A stretch of DNA of 58,365 bases from Burkholderia latens. Its GTDB lineage: Bacteria > Pseudomonadota > Gammaproteobacteria > Burkholderiales > Burkholderiaceae. The notes beneath the pieces are model-generated. The model was not told where the DNA came from. It ran no database searches and worked only from the letters and a program-made list of their open reading frames with translations. A program made the translations under genes and the position numbers. Shown in pieces: positions 49,143-58,365 of the stretch. The first letter of the stretch is position 1; every line of letters begins with the position of its first letter. The DNA lies in NCBI RefSeq assembly GCF_902499045.1, contig NZ_CABVPL010000051.1, forward strand, positions 1 through 58,365. The letters are read 5' to 3'.

Positions 49143-49915
49143 GCTTCTTCCTGACAACGCCCACCGCCATCGACCTCGGCGTGAACATCGACCACGTCGC
49201 GACGCTGCGCAACGCGCGCGGCACGGCCTATCCCGATCCGATCCGCGCGGCGCTCGCCGCCGAAGAGGCCGGCGCCGACGTGATCACGCTGCACCTGCGC
49301 GAGGACCGTCGCCACATCGTCGACGGCGACGTGCGCCAGCTGCGTCCGCTGTTGAAGACGCGGATGAACCTCGAATGCGCGGTGACGGCCGAGATGCTCG
49401 ACATCGCGTGCGACGTGCGTCCGCACGACGCGTGCCTCGTGCCCGAGAAGCGCGAGGAACTGACGACCGAAGGCGGCCTCGACGTCGCCGGCCGCTTCGA
49501 GGCCGTGCGCGCGGCATGCAAGCAGCTCGCCGACGCCGGCGTGCGCGTGTCGCTGTTCATCGATCCGGACGAAACGCAGATCCGCGCCGCGCACGAAGCG
49601 GGTGCGCCGGTGATCGAACTGCATACCGGCCGCTACGCCGATGCGCACGACGAGGCCGAGCAGCAGCGCGAATACGAACGCATCGTCGCGGGCGTGCAGG
49701 CGGGCGCGCAACTCGGCCTGAAGGTCAACGCAGGTCACGGGCTGCATTACACGAACGTGCAGCAGATTGCCGCGATCGACGGCATCGTCGAGCTGAACAT
49801 CGGCCACGCGATCGTCGCGCACGCGATCTTCGCGGGCTGGGACAACGCGGTGCGCGAGATGAAGGCGATCATGGTGGCCGCACGCGTGGCCGCGTTGCAT
49901 GGCGGGGCACGTTGA
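49139..49915 (+). CDS. pdxJ: Pyridoxine 5'-phosphate synthase
   Basis: A 258-residue TIM-barrel enzyme that forms pyridoxine phosphate from deoxyxylulose phosphate and 3-amino-2-oxopropyl phosphate. Characteristic segments: [39 protein letters not shown] and [12 protein letters not shown]. The start overlaps recO by 4 nt. acpS follows after 69 nt, the order known from E. coli. Confidence 0.98.
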   Translation: MSFFLTTPTAIDLGVNIDHVATLRNARGTAYPDPIRAALAAEEAGADVITLHLREDRRHIVDGDVRQLRPLLKTRMNLECAVTAEMLDIACDVRPHDACLVPEKREELTTEGGLDVAGRFEAVRAACKQLADAGVRVSLFIDPDETQIRAAHEAGAPVIELHTGRYADAHDEAEQQREYERIVAGVQAGAQLGLKVNAGHGLHYTNVQQIAAIDGIVELNIGHAIVAHAIFAGWDNAVREMKAIMVAARVAALHGGAR

Positions 49916-49984
49916 CGATGCAGCGCGGGCGCACGCAGTTCGATCGCGATCCGGCATCGTCCGTCGATCGCGGCAGGTGCTGAC

Positions 49985-50425
49985 ATGGCGATCTACGGTA
50001 TCGGCACGGACGTCGTCCAGGTGAGCCGCATCGCGGCCGTGCTCGAGCGCACGGGCGGCCGGTTCGCCGAGAAAGTGCTCGGCCCCGACGAGCTGCGCGT
50101 GTTCCATGCGCGCCGCGCGCGCTCCGAGGCGCGCGGCATCGCGTTTCTCGCGACGCGCTTCTCCGCAAAGGAGGCGTTCTCGAAGGCGATCGGGCTCGGC
50201 ATGCACTGGCCGATGACGTGGCGCGCGCTGCAGACCCTCAACCAGCGCAGCGGCGAACCGTACGTCGTCGCGTCGGGCGAGCTGGCCGACTGGCTCGCCG
50301 CGCGCGGCATCACCGCACGCGTGACGGTCAGCGACGAACGCGACTACGCGGTGTCGTTCGTGGTCGCCGAGACCGATGCCGCGCCGCCGCCCGTGCCCGC
50401 ACTCGTTCCCCGAACCCTTTCCTGA
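49985..50425 (+). CDS. acpS: Holo-ACP synthase
   Basis: A 146-residue enzyme that attaches 4'-phosphopantetheine to ACP. The N-terminal [13 protein letters not shown] carries the metal-binding Asp, and [14 protein letters not shown] carries the conserved Glu/Lys. The C-terminal Pro-rich tail ([13 protein letters not shown]) is beyond the usual 126 residues. It is upstream of nagZ by 16 nt. Confidence 0.96.
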   Translation: MAIYGIGTDVVQVSRIAAVLERTGGRFAEKVLGPDELRVFHARRARSEARGIAFLATRFSAKEAFSKAIGLGMHWPMTWRALQTLNQRSGEPYVVASGELADWLAARGITARVTVSDERDYAVSFVVAETDAAPPPVPALVPRTLS

Positions 50426-50441
50426 CGGACTTCCCGATTCG

Positions 50442-51470
50442 ATGAAAACGACTCCCGGCCCGGTCATGCTCGACGTCGTCGGCACGACCCTGTCGCGCGA
50501 CGATGCGCGGCGCCTTGCGCATCCGAACACCGGCGGCGTGATCCTGTTCGCGCGGCATTTCCAGGACCGCGCGCAACTGACCGCGCTGACCGATTCGATC
50601 CGCGCGGTGCGCGACGACATCCTGATCGCCGTCGATCACGAAGGCGGCCGCGTGCAGCGGTTCCGCACCGACGGTTTCACCGTGCTGCCGGCGATGCGCC
50701 GCCTCGGTGAGCTGTGGGATCGCGACGTGCTGCTCGCGACCAAGGTCGCGACCGCGGTCGGCTACATCCTGGCTGCCGAGCTGCGTGCGTGCGGGTTCGA
50801 CATGAGCTTCACGCCGGTGCTCGATCTCGACTACGGGCATTCGAAGGTGATCGGCGATCGTGCGTTCCATCGCGATCCGCGCGTCGTCACGCTGCTCGCG
50901 AAGAGCCTGAACCATGGGCTGTCGCTTGCGGGCATGGCAAACTGCGGCAAGCATTTTCCGGGGCACGGCTTCGCGGAAGCCGATTCGCACGTCGCGCTGC
51001 CGACCGACGACCGGCCGCTCGACGCGATCCTCGAGCAGGACGTCGCGCCGTACGACTGGCTCGGCCTGTCGCTGTCGGCGGTTATTCCCGCGCACGTGAT
51101 CTATACGCAGGTCGACAAGCGGCCGGCCGGTTTCTCGCGCGTGTGGCTGCAGGACATCCTGCGCGGGCGATTGGGCTTCACCGGCGCGATCTTCAGCGAC
51201 GACCTGTCGATGGAAGCGGCACGCGAAGGCGGCACGCTCACGCAGGCGGCCGACGCGGCGCTCGCCGCCGGTTGCGACATGGTGCTCGTGTGCAACCAGC
51301 CGGACGCGGCCGAGGTCGTGCTCAACGAACTGAACGCGCGGGCGTCGGCCGAGTCGGTGCGGCGCATCAAACGGATGCGCGCGCGCGGCAAGGCGCTCAA
51401 GTGGGACAAGCTGATCGCGCAGCCCGAATATGCGCGCGCGCAGGCGCTGTTGAAGAGCGCACTCGCGTGA
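50442..51470 (+). CDS. nagZ: Beta-N-acetylhexosaminidase NagZ
   Basis: A 342-residue cytosolic GH3 enzyme that removes GlcNAc from muropeptides in cell-wall recycling. The signature NCGKHFPGHGFAEADSH includes the catalytic-loop His/Asp, and the nucleophile Asp lies in IFSDDLSMEAA. The start ATG 50442 (MKTTPGPVMLD) fits the family. A terminator at 51521 ends the operon. Confidence 0.97.
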   Translation: MKTTPGPVMLDVVGTTLSRDDARRLAHPNTGGVILFARHFQDRAQLTALTDSIRAVRDDILIAVDHEGGRVQRFRTDGFTVLPAMRRLGELWDRDVLLATKVATAVGYILAAELRACGFDMSFTPVLDLDYGHSKVIGDRAFHRDPRVVTLLAKSLNHGLSLAGMANCGKHFPGHGFAEADSHVALPTDDRPLDAILEQDVAPYDWLGLSLSAVIPAHVIYTQVDKRPAGFSRVWLQDILRGRLGFTGAIFSDDLSMEAAREGGTLTQAADAALAAGCDMVLVCNQPDAAEVVLNELNARASAESVRRIKRMRARGKALKWDKLIAQPEYARAQALLKSALA

Positions 51471-51516
51471 CAAAGGCAGGGCGGCGCGAAGCCGCGCCGT
51501 TCCGTCTGCCTAAAAC

Positions 51517-51545
51517 GAAAAGCCGCGCTGGTGCGCGGCTTTTTC
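51517..51545. terminator. Bidirectional terminator, nagZ / response regulator
   Basis: An 8-bp stem AGCCGCGC / GCGCGGCT with TGGT loop (51521-51540), flanked by TTTTTC on the right and AAAACGAAAA on the left, so it can serve both convergent genes. Confidence 0.9.
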
Positions 51546-51627
51546 ATTGGCGGCGGATGCGGGTCGCGACGTGCGGTCATGCAGCTGACCGTCAAATCCC
51601 GGCAGCGCCCGAACGAGCACCGGCCGT

Positions 51628-53013
51628 TCAGTTGACCTTCATCCGCTGCAGCTTGTTGTACAGCGTCTTCGGGCTGATGCCGAGCAGCGTCGCCGCGCGA
51701 TGGCGCGTGCCGCCGACCGCGTCGAGCGTCGCGCGGATCAGCAGATCCTCGACGTCGGACAACGGCGTGCCGACCTTGATCTGCACGCTGCTGCCGTTCA
51801 GCGCGGCACCGGCTGCGAAGCTCGCTTCGCCGGCGCGCAGCGTCTCGATGAAATCGCCGGATGCGTCGTACGCGAAGCGCACGCGCTCCTGAAGTTCGCG
51901 CACGTTGCCGGGCCATTCGTACGACAAACATTCGCGCACGAAGCCGGGTGCCGCGCGCTTGTCGGTCGTGCTGCGGCCGGTCGCACGCGCTTCGCGGTTC
52001 AGTTCGTCGATCAGCGCGTCCGCGATGGCGAGCGCATCGCCGTCGCGTTCGCGCAGCGGCGGCATCGTAATCGACGCCGCATCGAGGCGCAGCCACAAAT
52101 CCTCGCGCAGCGTGCCGTTCGCGACCGCTTCGCGGGCCGGCCGGCGCGTGGCCGCGATCAGCCGGAAATCGCTCGCGATCGAACTGGTGCCGCCGATCCG
52201 CATGAAGTTCTGCGAGTCGAGCGCATGCAGCAGCGCTTCCTGCAGCACGAGCGGCAGCGCGGTGATTTCGTCGAGGAACAGCGTGCCGCCGCCGGCCTGT
52301 TCGAACAGGCCCGATTCGCGCCGCTCCGCGCCTTCGAACGCACCGCGCTCATGGCCGAACAGCACGCTGTCGAGCGACGCGCCGTGACGGCCGGCTTGCG
52401 CGATCGTCCGGCAGTCGAACGACACGAACGGCCCCTTGCGGCGCCGGCTCAGGTCGTGCAGCGTGCGCGCGGCCAGCTTCTTGCCGGTGCCGGCTTCGCC
52501 CGAGAACAGCACGGCCGTTTCGGTGCGTGCGTTGTGTTCGATCATGTCGTACACGTGCTGCATCGCCTCGCTGCGGCCGACCAGCGCGCCGAAGCGGCCG
52601 AGATGGCGCAGCGACGCGCGCAGCGTCTGCACTTCGTCGATCAGTTCGTAGGGACGCGGAATCCGGGCCAGCAGGCTGCGCAGGCGCGGAATGTTGATCG
52701 GCTTCAACAGGTAGTCCCAGATGCCGTGACGCAGGCCTTCGATCGCGCTTTCGACGGTCGCGTTGCCCGTCAGCACGATCACCGGCAGCGAGCCGTTCGG
52801 CTGCTGCTGCGGCAGATGCTGGAGCAGATCGAACCCGCTGCCGTCCGGCAGGTTCAGATCGACGAGGACGACGTCGGGAATCGAGCGGCCGAGCGCCGTG
52901 CGCGCCTCGGCGAGCGACGTGGCCGTGTCGACGGAGAAGCCGTCTGCGGCGAGCAGCGCGGTCAGGCCGGACAGACTATTGGGATCGTCTTCGACAATCA
53001 GGGCGTGTGGCAT
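51628..53013 (-). CDS. Sigma-54-type response regulator with altered GAFTGA loop
   Basis: A 461-residue protein. Residues 1-120 form a receiver (acidic pair VEDDP, phospho-Asp in VDLNLPDG, Lys in LKPIN). The AAA+ region has Walker A GEAGTGKK and Walker B GGTLFLDEI, and a Fis-type HTH ends it (RHRAATLLGISPKTLYNKL). The sigma-54 contact loop reads GAFEGA instead of GAFTGA, and Walker A ends GKK rather than GKE. It may not work as a normal sigma-54 activator. No histidine kinase lies nearby. The start at 53013 (MPHALIVEDD) is the family-like one. Confidence 0.88.
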   Translation of the reverse strand: MPHALIVEDDPNSLSGLTALLAADGFSVDTATSLAEARTALGRSIPDVVLVDLNLPDGSGFDLLQHLPQQQPNGSLPVIVLTGNATVESAIEGLRHGIWDYLLKPINIPRLRSLLARIPRPYELIDEVQTLRASLRHLGRFGALVGRSEAMQHVYDMIEHNARTETAVLFSGEAGTGKKLAARTLHDLSRRRKGPFVSFDCRTIAQAGRHGASLDSVLFGHERGAFEGAERRESGLFEQAGGGTLFLDEITALPLVLQEALLHALDSQNFMRIGGTSSIASDFRLIAATRRPAREAVANGTLREDLWLRLDAASITMPPLRERDGDALAIADALIDELNREARATGRSTTDKRAAPGFVRECLSYEWPGNVRELQERVRFAYDASGDFIETLRAGEASFAAGAALNGSSVQIKVGTPLSDVEDLLIRATLDAVGGTRHRAATLLGISPKTLYNKLQRMKVN

Positions 53014-53230
53014 GGTGGACGCGAGTCGAGTCAAAAGAGGCGAGCTGTCGGCCACGGAGGCCGGCCGCAGCCGCATGTCAGATTAAAAACCGATTTTATG
53101 CCCCGCTGAACGCCTGACGCGCATTATTTCTCTGTCGCTATAAAACAGTTACCGATGATACAAATTGAATACCTTTAGTGCTGGATTTTGTGTTCGGCAT
53201 GACACCGAAGCGTGCTGCTGTTGGCGCCGG

Positions 53231-53257
53231 ACAAACAAAAAGCGCCCCGAAGGGCGC
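53231..53257 (-). terminator. Rho-independent terminator of efp
   Basis: A 7-bp stem AGCGCCC / GGGCGCT (53241-53258 region) followed on the minus strand by TTTTTGTTTG. It lies about 27 nt past the efp stop and before the response regulator gene. Confidence 0.85.
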
Positions 53258-53284
53258 TTTGTTCGATACGGAAACAGCTGGCGG

Positions 53285-53842
53285 TTACGCGCGGCTGCGG
53301 TATTCGTTGGTACGCGTATCGATTTCGATCTTGTCGCCGGTATTGCAGAACAGCGGCACTTGCAGTTCGAAGCCCGTTGCGAGCTTCGCGCTCTTCAGCA
53401 CCTTGCCCGACGACGTGTCGCCCTTGACGGCCGGTTCCGTGTAGGTGATCTCGCGAACGAGGATCGTCGGCAGTTCGACCGAGATCGCCTTCTCGTTGTA
53501 GAACACGACTTCGCACGCCATGCCGTCTTCGAGGTAGTTCAGCGCTTCGCCCATCATTTCCGCTTCGACTTCGTACTGGTTGTAGTCGGCGTCCATGAAC
53601 ACGTACATCGGGTCGGCGAAGTACGAGTACGTCACTTCCTTGCGGTCGAGCACGACGACGTCGAACTTGTCGTCGGCCTTGTAGACCGATTCCTGGCCTG
53701 CGTTCGTCAGCAGGTTCTTCATCTTCATCTTCACGACGGCGGCGTTACGGCCCGACTTGTTGTATTCCGTCTTCGCGATGACCCATGCGTCGCTGCCGAT
53801 CTGCACGACGTTGCCTACGCGGAGTTCCTGTGCGGTCTTCAT
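53285..53842 (-). CDS. efp: Elongation factor P, arginine-32 type
   Basis: A 185-residue translation factor that relieves stalling at consecutive prolines. The tip loop is NKSGRNAAV with Arg at position 32, the residue rhamnosylated by EarP in this group; Lys-type EF-P would carry Lys here. Three beta-barrel domains fit the normal length. The start at 53842 ([10 protein letters not shown]) is the conserved one. earP lies 139 nt upstream on the same strand. Confidence 0.98.
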   Translation of the reverse strand: MKTAQELRVGNVVQIGSDAWVIAKTEYNKSGRNAAVVKMKMKNLLTNAGQESVYKADDKFDVVVLDRKEVTYSYFADPMYVFMDADYNQYEVEAEMMGEALNYLEDGMACEVVFYNEKAISVELPTILVREITYTEPAVKGDTSSGKVLKSAKLATGFELQVPLFCNTGDKIEIDTRTNEYRSRA

Positions 53843-53981
53843 AAAAAACTGTCCTGATCCAATCAAATAAATAAGGTGCCTGAGCGGGGCGCAACGGCTG
53901 ACGGCGCAAGCGGGGGTGCGTTCCGGTGGGCGCCCCAAGCTCAAACGCGAGCGCTTGCGTGGTCAGCCGTCGGATAACCGC

Positions 53982-55178
53982 TTATTTTAACTGAGTTTTT
54001 GCGTATTCCGCCAGCTTTCCGGCGAGATCGCCCACGCGCGCGAGCGCATCCGCCCAGCGCGCCGCGTTGGCGTCGAGCGCGGCGCGGTGCTGCAGCAAAT
54101 CCGCCCAGTCCGGCGTGCCGGCACCGTTCCATGCGTGCCAGAAGCGCTCGAGCGCCGCGCGCGGGGCGGCGTCGAGCCCGGCCGTCAGATGCGCGAGCGC
54201 GGCGTCGAGCTTCGGCAGGTGCGCATCGTCGGCTTGCGGGTAGATGTGCCATACGAACGGCTTGCGCGCCCACTGCGCGCGGACGAACGAATCTTCGCCG
54301 CGCACGAAATTGACGTCCGCGACCCACAGCAGCGCATCGTAGTCGGCCTGCGGGACGAACGCGAGGCCGTGTGCGGTCAGGTTGCCGGCCGTCGCATGGG
54401 CGCCGGCGCCGAACGACTCGACCCCGAAAAAGCGCGCGATCGCCGGCGACACGCGTCCGGCCGGCACGAGCGCGACCACGGGGGACGGGCTGTCGCGCCA
54501 CTGCGCGAGCAGCGCGCCGACGGCTGGATTCTCGTACGCGAACAGGCTGACGATCGTCGTGCCGGGCGCGGGCGGCGCGCCGCCCGTTGCCCGCTGCCAC
54601 CATGCTGCGCGTGCCGCCGCGTCGGCTTCGAACGCGGTGCGGCGCGCGTCGAGGTCGTGCTCCTTCAGCACGCCGCCGGTGCCGGCCGACAGGCCGGGGA
54701 AGAAGAACGTCTTCAGCAGCGGATAGCGCGGATGCGGCGACGGGCGCAGATGGAAATCGGCGACCCAGTCCTCCGCGCTCAGGTATTCGAGGTTGATCCA
54801 CACGGGGCGGCGTGCGCGGCGGGCCATCGCCGCCAGATACGCGCCGGGCAGCTCGCACGCGAACGCTTCGATCACGACGTCGGCGATCTCGAGCGCGTCG
54901 CCCACTTCCGCATGCCAGTGCTCGATCACGAGCCCGTCGACCGTCTGCCGCGCCGCATCGGGATCGAGCGCCGGTTGCAGCCGCGCGAACGTGCGCAAAT
55001 CGTCGATGAAGAGGCGCACCTGCCAGCCGTGCTCGCGCGCGAGCTGCCGCGCGAGGCGCCAGCACACGCCGATGTCGCCGAAGTTGTCGATTACGGTGCA
55101 GAAGAGATCGCACGCGATCGGTTCGCCGGGCGCGAGCCGGGCGGGGGAGGCGACGGAGGCAGGGGTGGTGCTGGGCAT
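53982..55178 (-). CDS. earP: EF-P arginine rhamnosyltransferase EarP
   Basis: A 398-residue GT-B glycosyltransferase that moves rhamnose from dTDP-rhamnose to Arg32 of EF-P. The N-terminal CTVIDNFGDIGVCWRLARQL holds the two catalytic Asp (D31 and D35 here), and NFVRGEDSFVRAQWA is the nucleotide-sugar site region. It has an 18-residue N-terminal extension ahead of the domain. Adjacent efp confirms the pairing. It is divergent from uvrC by 76 nt. Confidence 0.96.
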   Translation of the reverse strand: MPSTTPASVASPARLAPGEPIACDLFCTVIDNFGDIGVCWRLARQLAREHGWQVRLFIDDLRTFARLQPALDPDAARQTVDGLVIEHWHAEVGDALEIADVVIEAFACELPGAYLAAMARRARRPVWINLEYLSAEDWVADFHLRPSPHPRYPLLKTFFFPGLSAGTGGVLKEHDLDARRTAFEADAAARAAWWQRATGGAPPAPGTTIVSLFAYENPAVGALLAQWRDSPSPVVALVPAGRVSPAIARFFGVESFGAGAHATAGNLTAHGLAFVPQADYDALLWVADVNFVRGEDSFVRAQWARKPFVWHIYPQADDAHLPKLDAALAHLTAGLDAAPRAALERFWHAWNGAGTPDWADLLQHRAALDANAARWADALARVGDLAGKLAEYAKTQLK

Positions 55179-55254
55179 CGAAGCGGGCCGGTGAATGCTC
55201 TAAACTGGCGATTCTAATGGACCCGTTCCGCGCCACAAGGCGCCCGGATCACGC

Positions 55255-57321
55255 ATGACATCCCCAGAAGCCGCCGACCTCCCGTTCGAACCGAAGAAGA
55301 TCCTCGCGCAGTTGCCGCACATGCCGGGCGTCTACCGCTACTACGATGCGGCGGGCGCCGTGCTTTACGTCGGCAAGGCCCGCGACCTGAAAAAGCGCGT
55401 GTCGAGTTATTTCACGAAAACGCAGCTGTCGCCGCGCATCGCGATGATGGTCACGCGCATCGCACGCATCGAGACGACCGTCACGCGCTCGGAGGCCGAG
55501 GCGCTGCTGCTCGAGAACAACCTGATCAAGGCACTCGCGCCGCGCTATAACATCCTGTTTCGCGACGACAAGTCGTATCCGTACCTGAAACTCACCGCGC
55601 ACCGCTTTCCGCGCATGGCGTACTACCGCGGCTCGGTCGACAAGCAGAACCAGTATTTCGGGCCGTTCCCGAGCGCGTGGGCCGTGCGCGAAAGCATTCA
55701 GATCCTGCAGCGCGTGTTCCAGTTGCGCACCTGCGAGGACTCGGTTTTCAACAACCGCACGCGGCCGTGCCTGCTGCATCAGATCGGCCGCTGCACGGCG
55801 CCGTGCGTCGGCGCGATTTCCGAGGACGACTACGCGGTCGACGTGTCGAACGCCGCGCGCTTCCTGCTCGGCCGGCAGTCGGAGGTGATGAAGGAGCTCG
55901 AGCAGAAAATGCATGCGTTCGCGGCCGAGCTGAAGTTCGAGCAGGCGGCGGCCGTGCGCAACCAGATGAGCTCGCTCGCGACGGTGCTGCACCAGCAGGC
56001 GATCGAGGTCGGCAGCGACAGCGACGTCGACATCCTGGCCGTCGTCGCGCAGGGCGGACGCGTGTGCGTGAACCTGGCAATGGTGCGCGGCGGCCGGCAT
56101 CTTGGCGACAAGGCTTATTTTCCGACGCACGTCGAAAGCGCGCTGACGCTGGCCGAAGGCGGGCTCGGCGACGACGCCGACGCGACGGACGATGCGGACG
56201 GTGCGGACGGTGCGGACGCGGCCGACGCGGCCGACGCGAGCGCTACGGCGCTGCCCGACCGGCCCGCGGAAGAGGCGCCGGCCGCGCGCGACGCCGGTGC
56301 ATCGGTCGAGGCCGAGGTGCTCGACGCGTTCATCGCGCAGCACTATCTCGGCAACCGCGTGCCGCCGGTGCTGGTCGTGAGCCACGCGCCGGCAAGCCGC
56401 GACCTGCTCGAGCTGCTGTCGGAGCAGGCCGGTCACAAGGTGTCGCTGGTGCGGCAGCCGCAAGGGCAGCGGCGCGCGTGGCTGTCGATGGCCGAACAGA
56501 ATGCACGGCTTGCGCTCGCGCGGCTGTTGTCCGAGCAGGGCTCGCAGCAGGCGCGCACGCGCGCGCTGGCGGAGACGCTCGGCCTCGAATGCGACGATCT
56601 CGCGACGCTGCGCATCGAGTGTTTCGACATCAGCCATACGATGGGCGAGGCGACGCAGGGGTCCTGCGTCGTCTATCACCATCACAAGATGCAGTCGGGC
56701 GAGTACCGGCGCTACAACATCACCGGCATCACGCCCGGCGACGATTACGCGGCGATGCGGCAGGTGCTGACGCGCCGCTACGAGAAGATGGTCGAGCAGG
56801 CCGCGCAGGCAGCGGCCGCCGACGCCGCCGCCGGCATCGATGGCGAATCGACGCGCGCGGCCGAGGCATCGAGCCTGCTGCCGAACATCGTGCTGATCGA
56901 CGGCGGCAAGGGGCAGGTCGAGATCGCGCGGCAGGTGTTCACCGAGCTCGGGCTCGACACGTCGATGCTGGTCGGCGTCGCGAAGGGCGAGGGGCGCAAG
57001 GTCGGCCTCGAGACGCTGGTGTTCGCGGACGGCCGCACGCCGCTCGAGCTCGGCAAGGAGAGCGCCGCGCTGATGCTCGTCGCGCAGATCCGCGACGAGG
57101 CGCACCGCTTCGCGATCACCGGGATGCGCGCGAAGCGGGCGAAGGCTCGCCAGACGTCGCGGCTCGAGGAACTCGAAGGCGTCGGCGCGAAGCGCCGCCA
57201 GCGGCTGCTCGCGCGGTTCGGCGGGCTGCGCGGTGTCGTCGCGGCCAGCGTCGAGGAACTGGCGAGCGTCGACGGCATCTCGCACGCGCTCGCCGAGCAG
57301 ATCTACAAGCAGCTTCATTGA
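55255..57321 (+). CDS. uvrC: Excinuclease ABC subunit C
   Basis: A 688-residue nuclease that makes both incisions in nucleotide excision repair. The GIY-YIG domain opens it ([18 protein letters not shown]), a UVR motif lies near residues 215-250, the RNase H-like domain follows ([11 protein letters not shown]), and tandem HhH motifs end it ([17 protein letters not shown]). Asp/Ala-rich inserts at about residues 302-350 and 520-540 make it longer than the usual 610. pgsA follows after 108 nt. Confidence 0.97.
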   Translation: MTSPEAADLPFEPKKILAQLPHMPGVYRYYDAAGAVLYVGKARDLKKRVSSYFTKTQLSPRIAMMVTRIARIETTVTRSEAEALLLENNLIKALAPRYNILFRDDKSYPYLKLTAHRFPRMAYYRGSVDKQNQYFGPFPSAWAVRESIQILQRVFQLRTCEDSVFNNRTRPCLLHQIGRCTAPCVGAISEDDYAVDVSNAARFLLGRQSEVMKELEQKMHAFAAELKFEQAAAVRNQMSSLATVLHQQAIEVGSDSDVDILAVVAQGGRVCVNLAMVRGGRHLGDKAYFPTHVESALTLAEGGLGDDADATDDADGADGADAADAADASATALPDRPAEEAPAARDAGASVEAEVLDAFIAQHYLGNRVPPVLVVSHAPASRDLLELLSEQAGHKVSLVRQPQGQRRAWLSMAEQNARLALARLLSEQGSQQARTRALAETLGLECDDLATLRIECFDISHTMGEATQGSCVVYHHHKMQSGEYRRYNITGITPGDDYAAMRQVLTRRYEKMVEQAAQAAAADAAAGIDGESTRAAEASSLLPNIVLIDGGKGQVEIARQVFTELGLDTSMLVGVAKGEGRKVGLETLVFADGRTPLELGKESAALMLVAQIRDEAHRFAITGMRAKRAKARQTSRLEELEGVGAKRRQRLLARFGGLRGVVAASVEELASVDGISHALAEQIYKQLH
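56190..56238 (+). repeat. In-frame 9-nt repeats in uvrC
   Basis: GCGGACGGT-type and GCGGCCGAC-type nonamers repeat in tandem and encode DADGADGAD / AADAAD. The period of 9 keeps the frame, so copy-number change would only alter the length of an acidic linker. Confidence 0.7.
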
Positions 57322-57429
57322 CGCGGCCGTGCGACCGGTTGCTTGTGCCCGCGAGCGCGCGTTACCCGCGTTCTTGTGGCAGGCCGATCGACACGGCACA
57401 ATTGCGAATCCTTTACTGACCCGCAAGCC

Positions 57430-58017
57430 ATGCCGTTCAATTTCCCGATTTTCCTGACGTGGGTCCGGATCGTGCTGATCCCGCTCGTCGTCGGCGTGTT
57501 CTATCTGCCGGACACGGTGATGGGCGGCGCGCACCGCAACCTCGCGGCGGCGGCGATTTTCATCCTCGCCGCGCTGACCGACTGGTTCGACGGCTTTCTC
57601 GCGCGGAAGTGGAACCAGACGTCGTCGTTCGGCGCATTCCTCGATCCGGTCGCGGACAAGCTGATGGTGACGGCCGCGTTGCTGATCCTGGTGCAGATCG
57701 CGCGGGTCGATGCGGCGATCGCGCTCGTGATCGTCGGGCGCGAGATCGCGATCTCGGCGCTGCGCGAGTGGATGGCACAGATCGGCGCGTCGAAGAGCGT
57801 CGCGGTGAATCAGCTCGGCAAGTTCAAGACCGCGTGCCAGATGGTCGCGATTCCGATGCTGCTTTACTACGGCCCGCTGCCGCTCGGCATCGCGACGATC
57901 GACACGCGCGTGTGGGGCGAGTGGCTGATGTATCTTGCGGCGGTGCTGACGATCTGGTCGATGCTGTACTACATGAAGCTCGCATGGCCGCAGATCCGCG
58001 AGCGCGGGGGCGCGTGA
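57430..58017 (+). CDS. pgsA: Phosphatidylglycerophosphate synthase
   Basis: A 195-residue inner-membrane enzyme that joins CDP-diacylglycerol and glycerol 3-phosphate. The CDP-alcohol motif is D-W-F-DG-x2-AR ... G-x3-D-x3-D, seen as TDWFDGFLARKW then FGAFLDPVADK. About five hydrophobic segments. The start ATG at 57430 (MPFNFPIFLTWVRI) fits the family. The uvrC-pgsA-tRNA-Gly order is common in proteobacteria. Confidence 0.97.
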   Translation: MPFNFPIFLTWVRIVLIPLVVGVFYLPDTVMGGAHRNLAAAAIFILAALTDWFDGFLARKWNQTSSFGAFLDPVADKLMVTAALLILVQIARVDAAIALVIVGREIAISALREWMAQIGASKSVAVNQLGKFKTACQMVAIPMLLYYGPLPLGIATIDTRVWGEWLMYLAAVLTIWSMLYYMKLAWPQIRERGGA

Positions 58018-58071
58018 CGTGCATCGCGGAGTCGGCGACGCAGGTTTTTGGAAAAAGGGCTGGAAAAGCCC

Positions 58072-58100
58072 TTGACATACGAATGCGCCTTCGACATAAT
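58072..58100 (+). promoter_or_regulatory. Sigma-70 promoter of the tRNA-Gly unit
   Basis: Perfect -35 TTGACA (58072-58077), 17-nt spacer, -10 CATAAT (58095-58100). A 7-bp inverted repeat (AAGGGCT / AGCCCTT, 58055-58073) touches the -35. Start near 58107, about 55 nt before the first tRNA. Confidence 0.85.
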
Positions 58101-58161
58101 CTCGCTTCTCCGCTGCACGACGAAGTAAGTGTGTGACGGGGAAGCAGTAGTGCAGCAATGC

Positions 58162-58237
58162 GCGGGAGTAGCTCAGTTGGTAGAGCGCAACCTTGCCAAG
58201 GTTGAGGTCGCGAGTTCGAGACTCGTCTCCCGCTCCA
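58162..58237 (+). tRNA. tRNA-Gly (anticodon GCC), copy 1
   Basis: A 76-nt cloverleaf: GCGGGAGTAGCTCAGTTGG, anticodon loop CTTGCCAAG, T-loop AGTTCGAGACT, ending CTCCCGCTCCA with encoded CCA. Confidence 0.98.
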
Positions 58238-58290
58238 GATTTTTTCTGGCAGCGTGTTGAGCGGCAAAGCGCTGCAGATGCAGGACCCAT

Positions 58291-58365
58291 GCGGGAGTAG
58301 CTCAGTTGGTAGAGCGCAACCTTGCCAAGGTTGAGGTCGCGAGTTCGAGACTCGTCTCCCGCTCC
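58291..58365 (+). tRNA. tRNA-Gly (anticodon GCC), copy 2, cut at window end
   Basis: Identical to copy 1 over 75 nt; only the final A of CCA lies beyond the window. The copies are 53 nt apart and share the promoter at 58072. Confidence 0.95.

Noticed and set aside
55249-58290. 1013-codon leftward frame opposite uvrC and pgsA, running into a tRNA gene
   Set aside because: Overlaps a tRNA and two solid genes; shadow frame.
58162-58365. Direct repeats at the right end considered as attachment sites or mobile-element ends
   Set aside because: They are two complete-looking tRNA-Gly genes with anticodon and acceptor stem; no integrase is seen in the window.

Overview
The window looks like core chromosome of a Burkholderia species, probably of the cepacia-complex type. 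The evidence is the very high G+C with strong third-position G/C bias, the fdxA, efp-earP and lepA-lepB-rnc-era-recO-pdxJ-acpS-nagZ arrangements, an RNase III with a long low-complexity tail, and an EF-P with arginine at position 32 next to its rhamnosyltransferase EarP. Assignment rests on gene content and order read by eye; no database search was run. I see no prophage, insertion sequence, CRISPR array or integrated island.

Layout. (1) 1-12,500 is mostly leftward: a truncated FecR/DUF6600 secreted protein, an ArsR-type regulator, fumC, a MATE transporter, an S4-domain protein, azlCD with an AraC regulator, creA, two identical tRNA-Asn genes with a near-consensus promoter, and fdxA. Rightward genes here are a tiny lipoprotein, a hotdog acyl-CoA thioesterase and an odd Ala/Gly-rich secreted protein. 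(2) 12,767-18,732 is rightward: pncB, a lone lutC, an NhaD-type antiporter, a 2-hydroxyacid dehydrogenase and rmuC. (3) 18,839-26,076 is leftward: an acetyltransferase, a small membrane protein, the molybdenum-cofactor genes moeA, mobA and moaA, then rne. (4) 26,801-38,284 keeps the rne / rluC / yceF / yceD / rpmF / plsX / fab order known from enterobacteria, with an HAD phosphatase, a Rieske protein, an S49 peptidase and a short RsmI-like methylase inserted. The fab block (plsX, fabH, fabD, fabG, acpP, fabF) makes and elongates fatty acids. (5) 38,297-42,964 is the envelope-stress locus: a YgfX-like membrane protein, rpoE, rseA, rseB/mucB, mucD and a glutaredoxin-like protein. (6) 43,241-51,470 is the translation, secretion and RNA-processing operon lepA to nagZ, with several start/stop overlaps. 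(7) 51,628-55,178 is leftward: a sigma-54-type response regulator with a changed GAFTGA loop, efp and earP. (8) 55,255-58,365 is uvrC, pgsA and two tRNA-Gly genes, the last lacking only its final base at the window edge.

Most genes are ordinary housekeeping genes. The more interesting signals are regulatory or structural: a perfect 14-bp hairpin ahead of rnc, a roughly 700-nt structured leader predicted for rne, competing hairpins between acpP and fabF, an inverted repeat ahead of rpoE, the degenerate sigma-54 activator, a porin-like 47-residue lipoprotein, and a divergent RsmI paralogue. I found no convincing wholly new multi-gene system.
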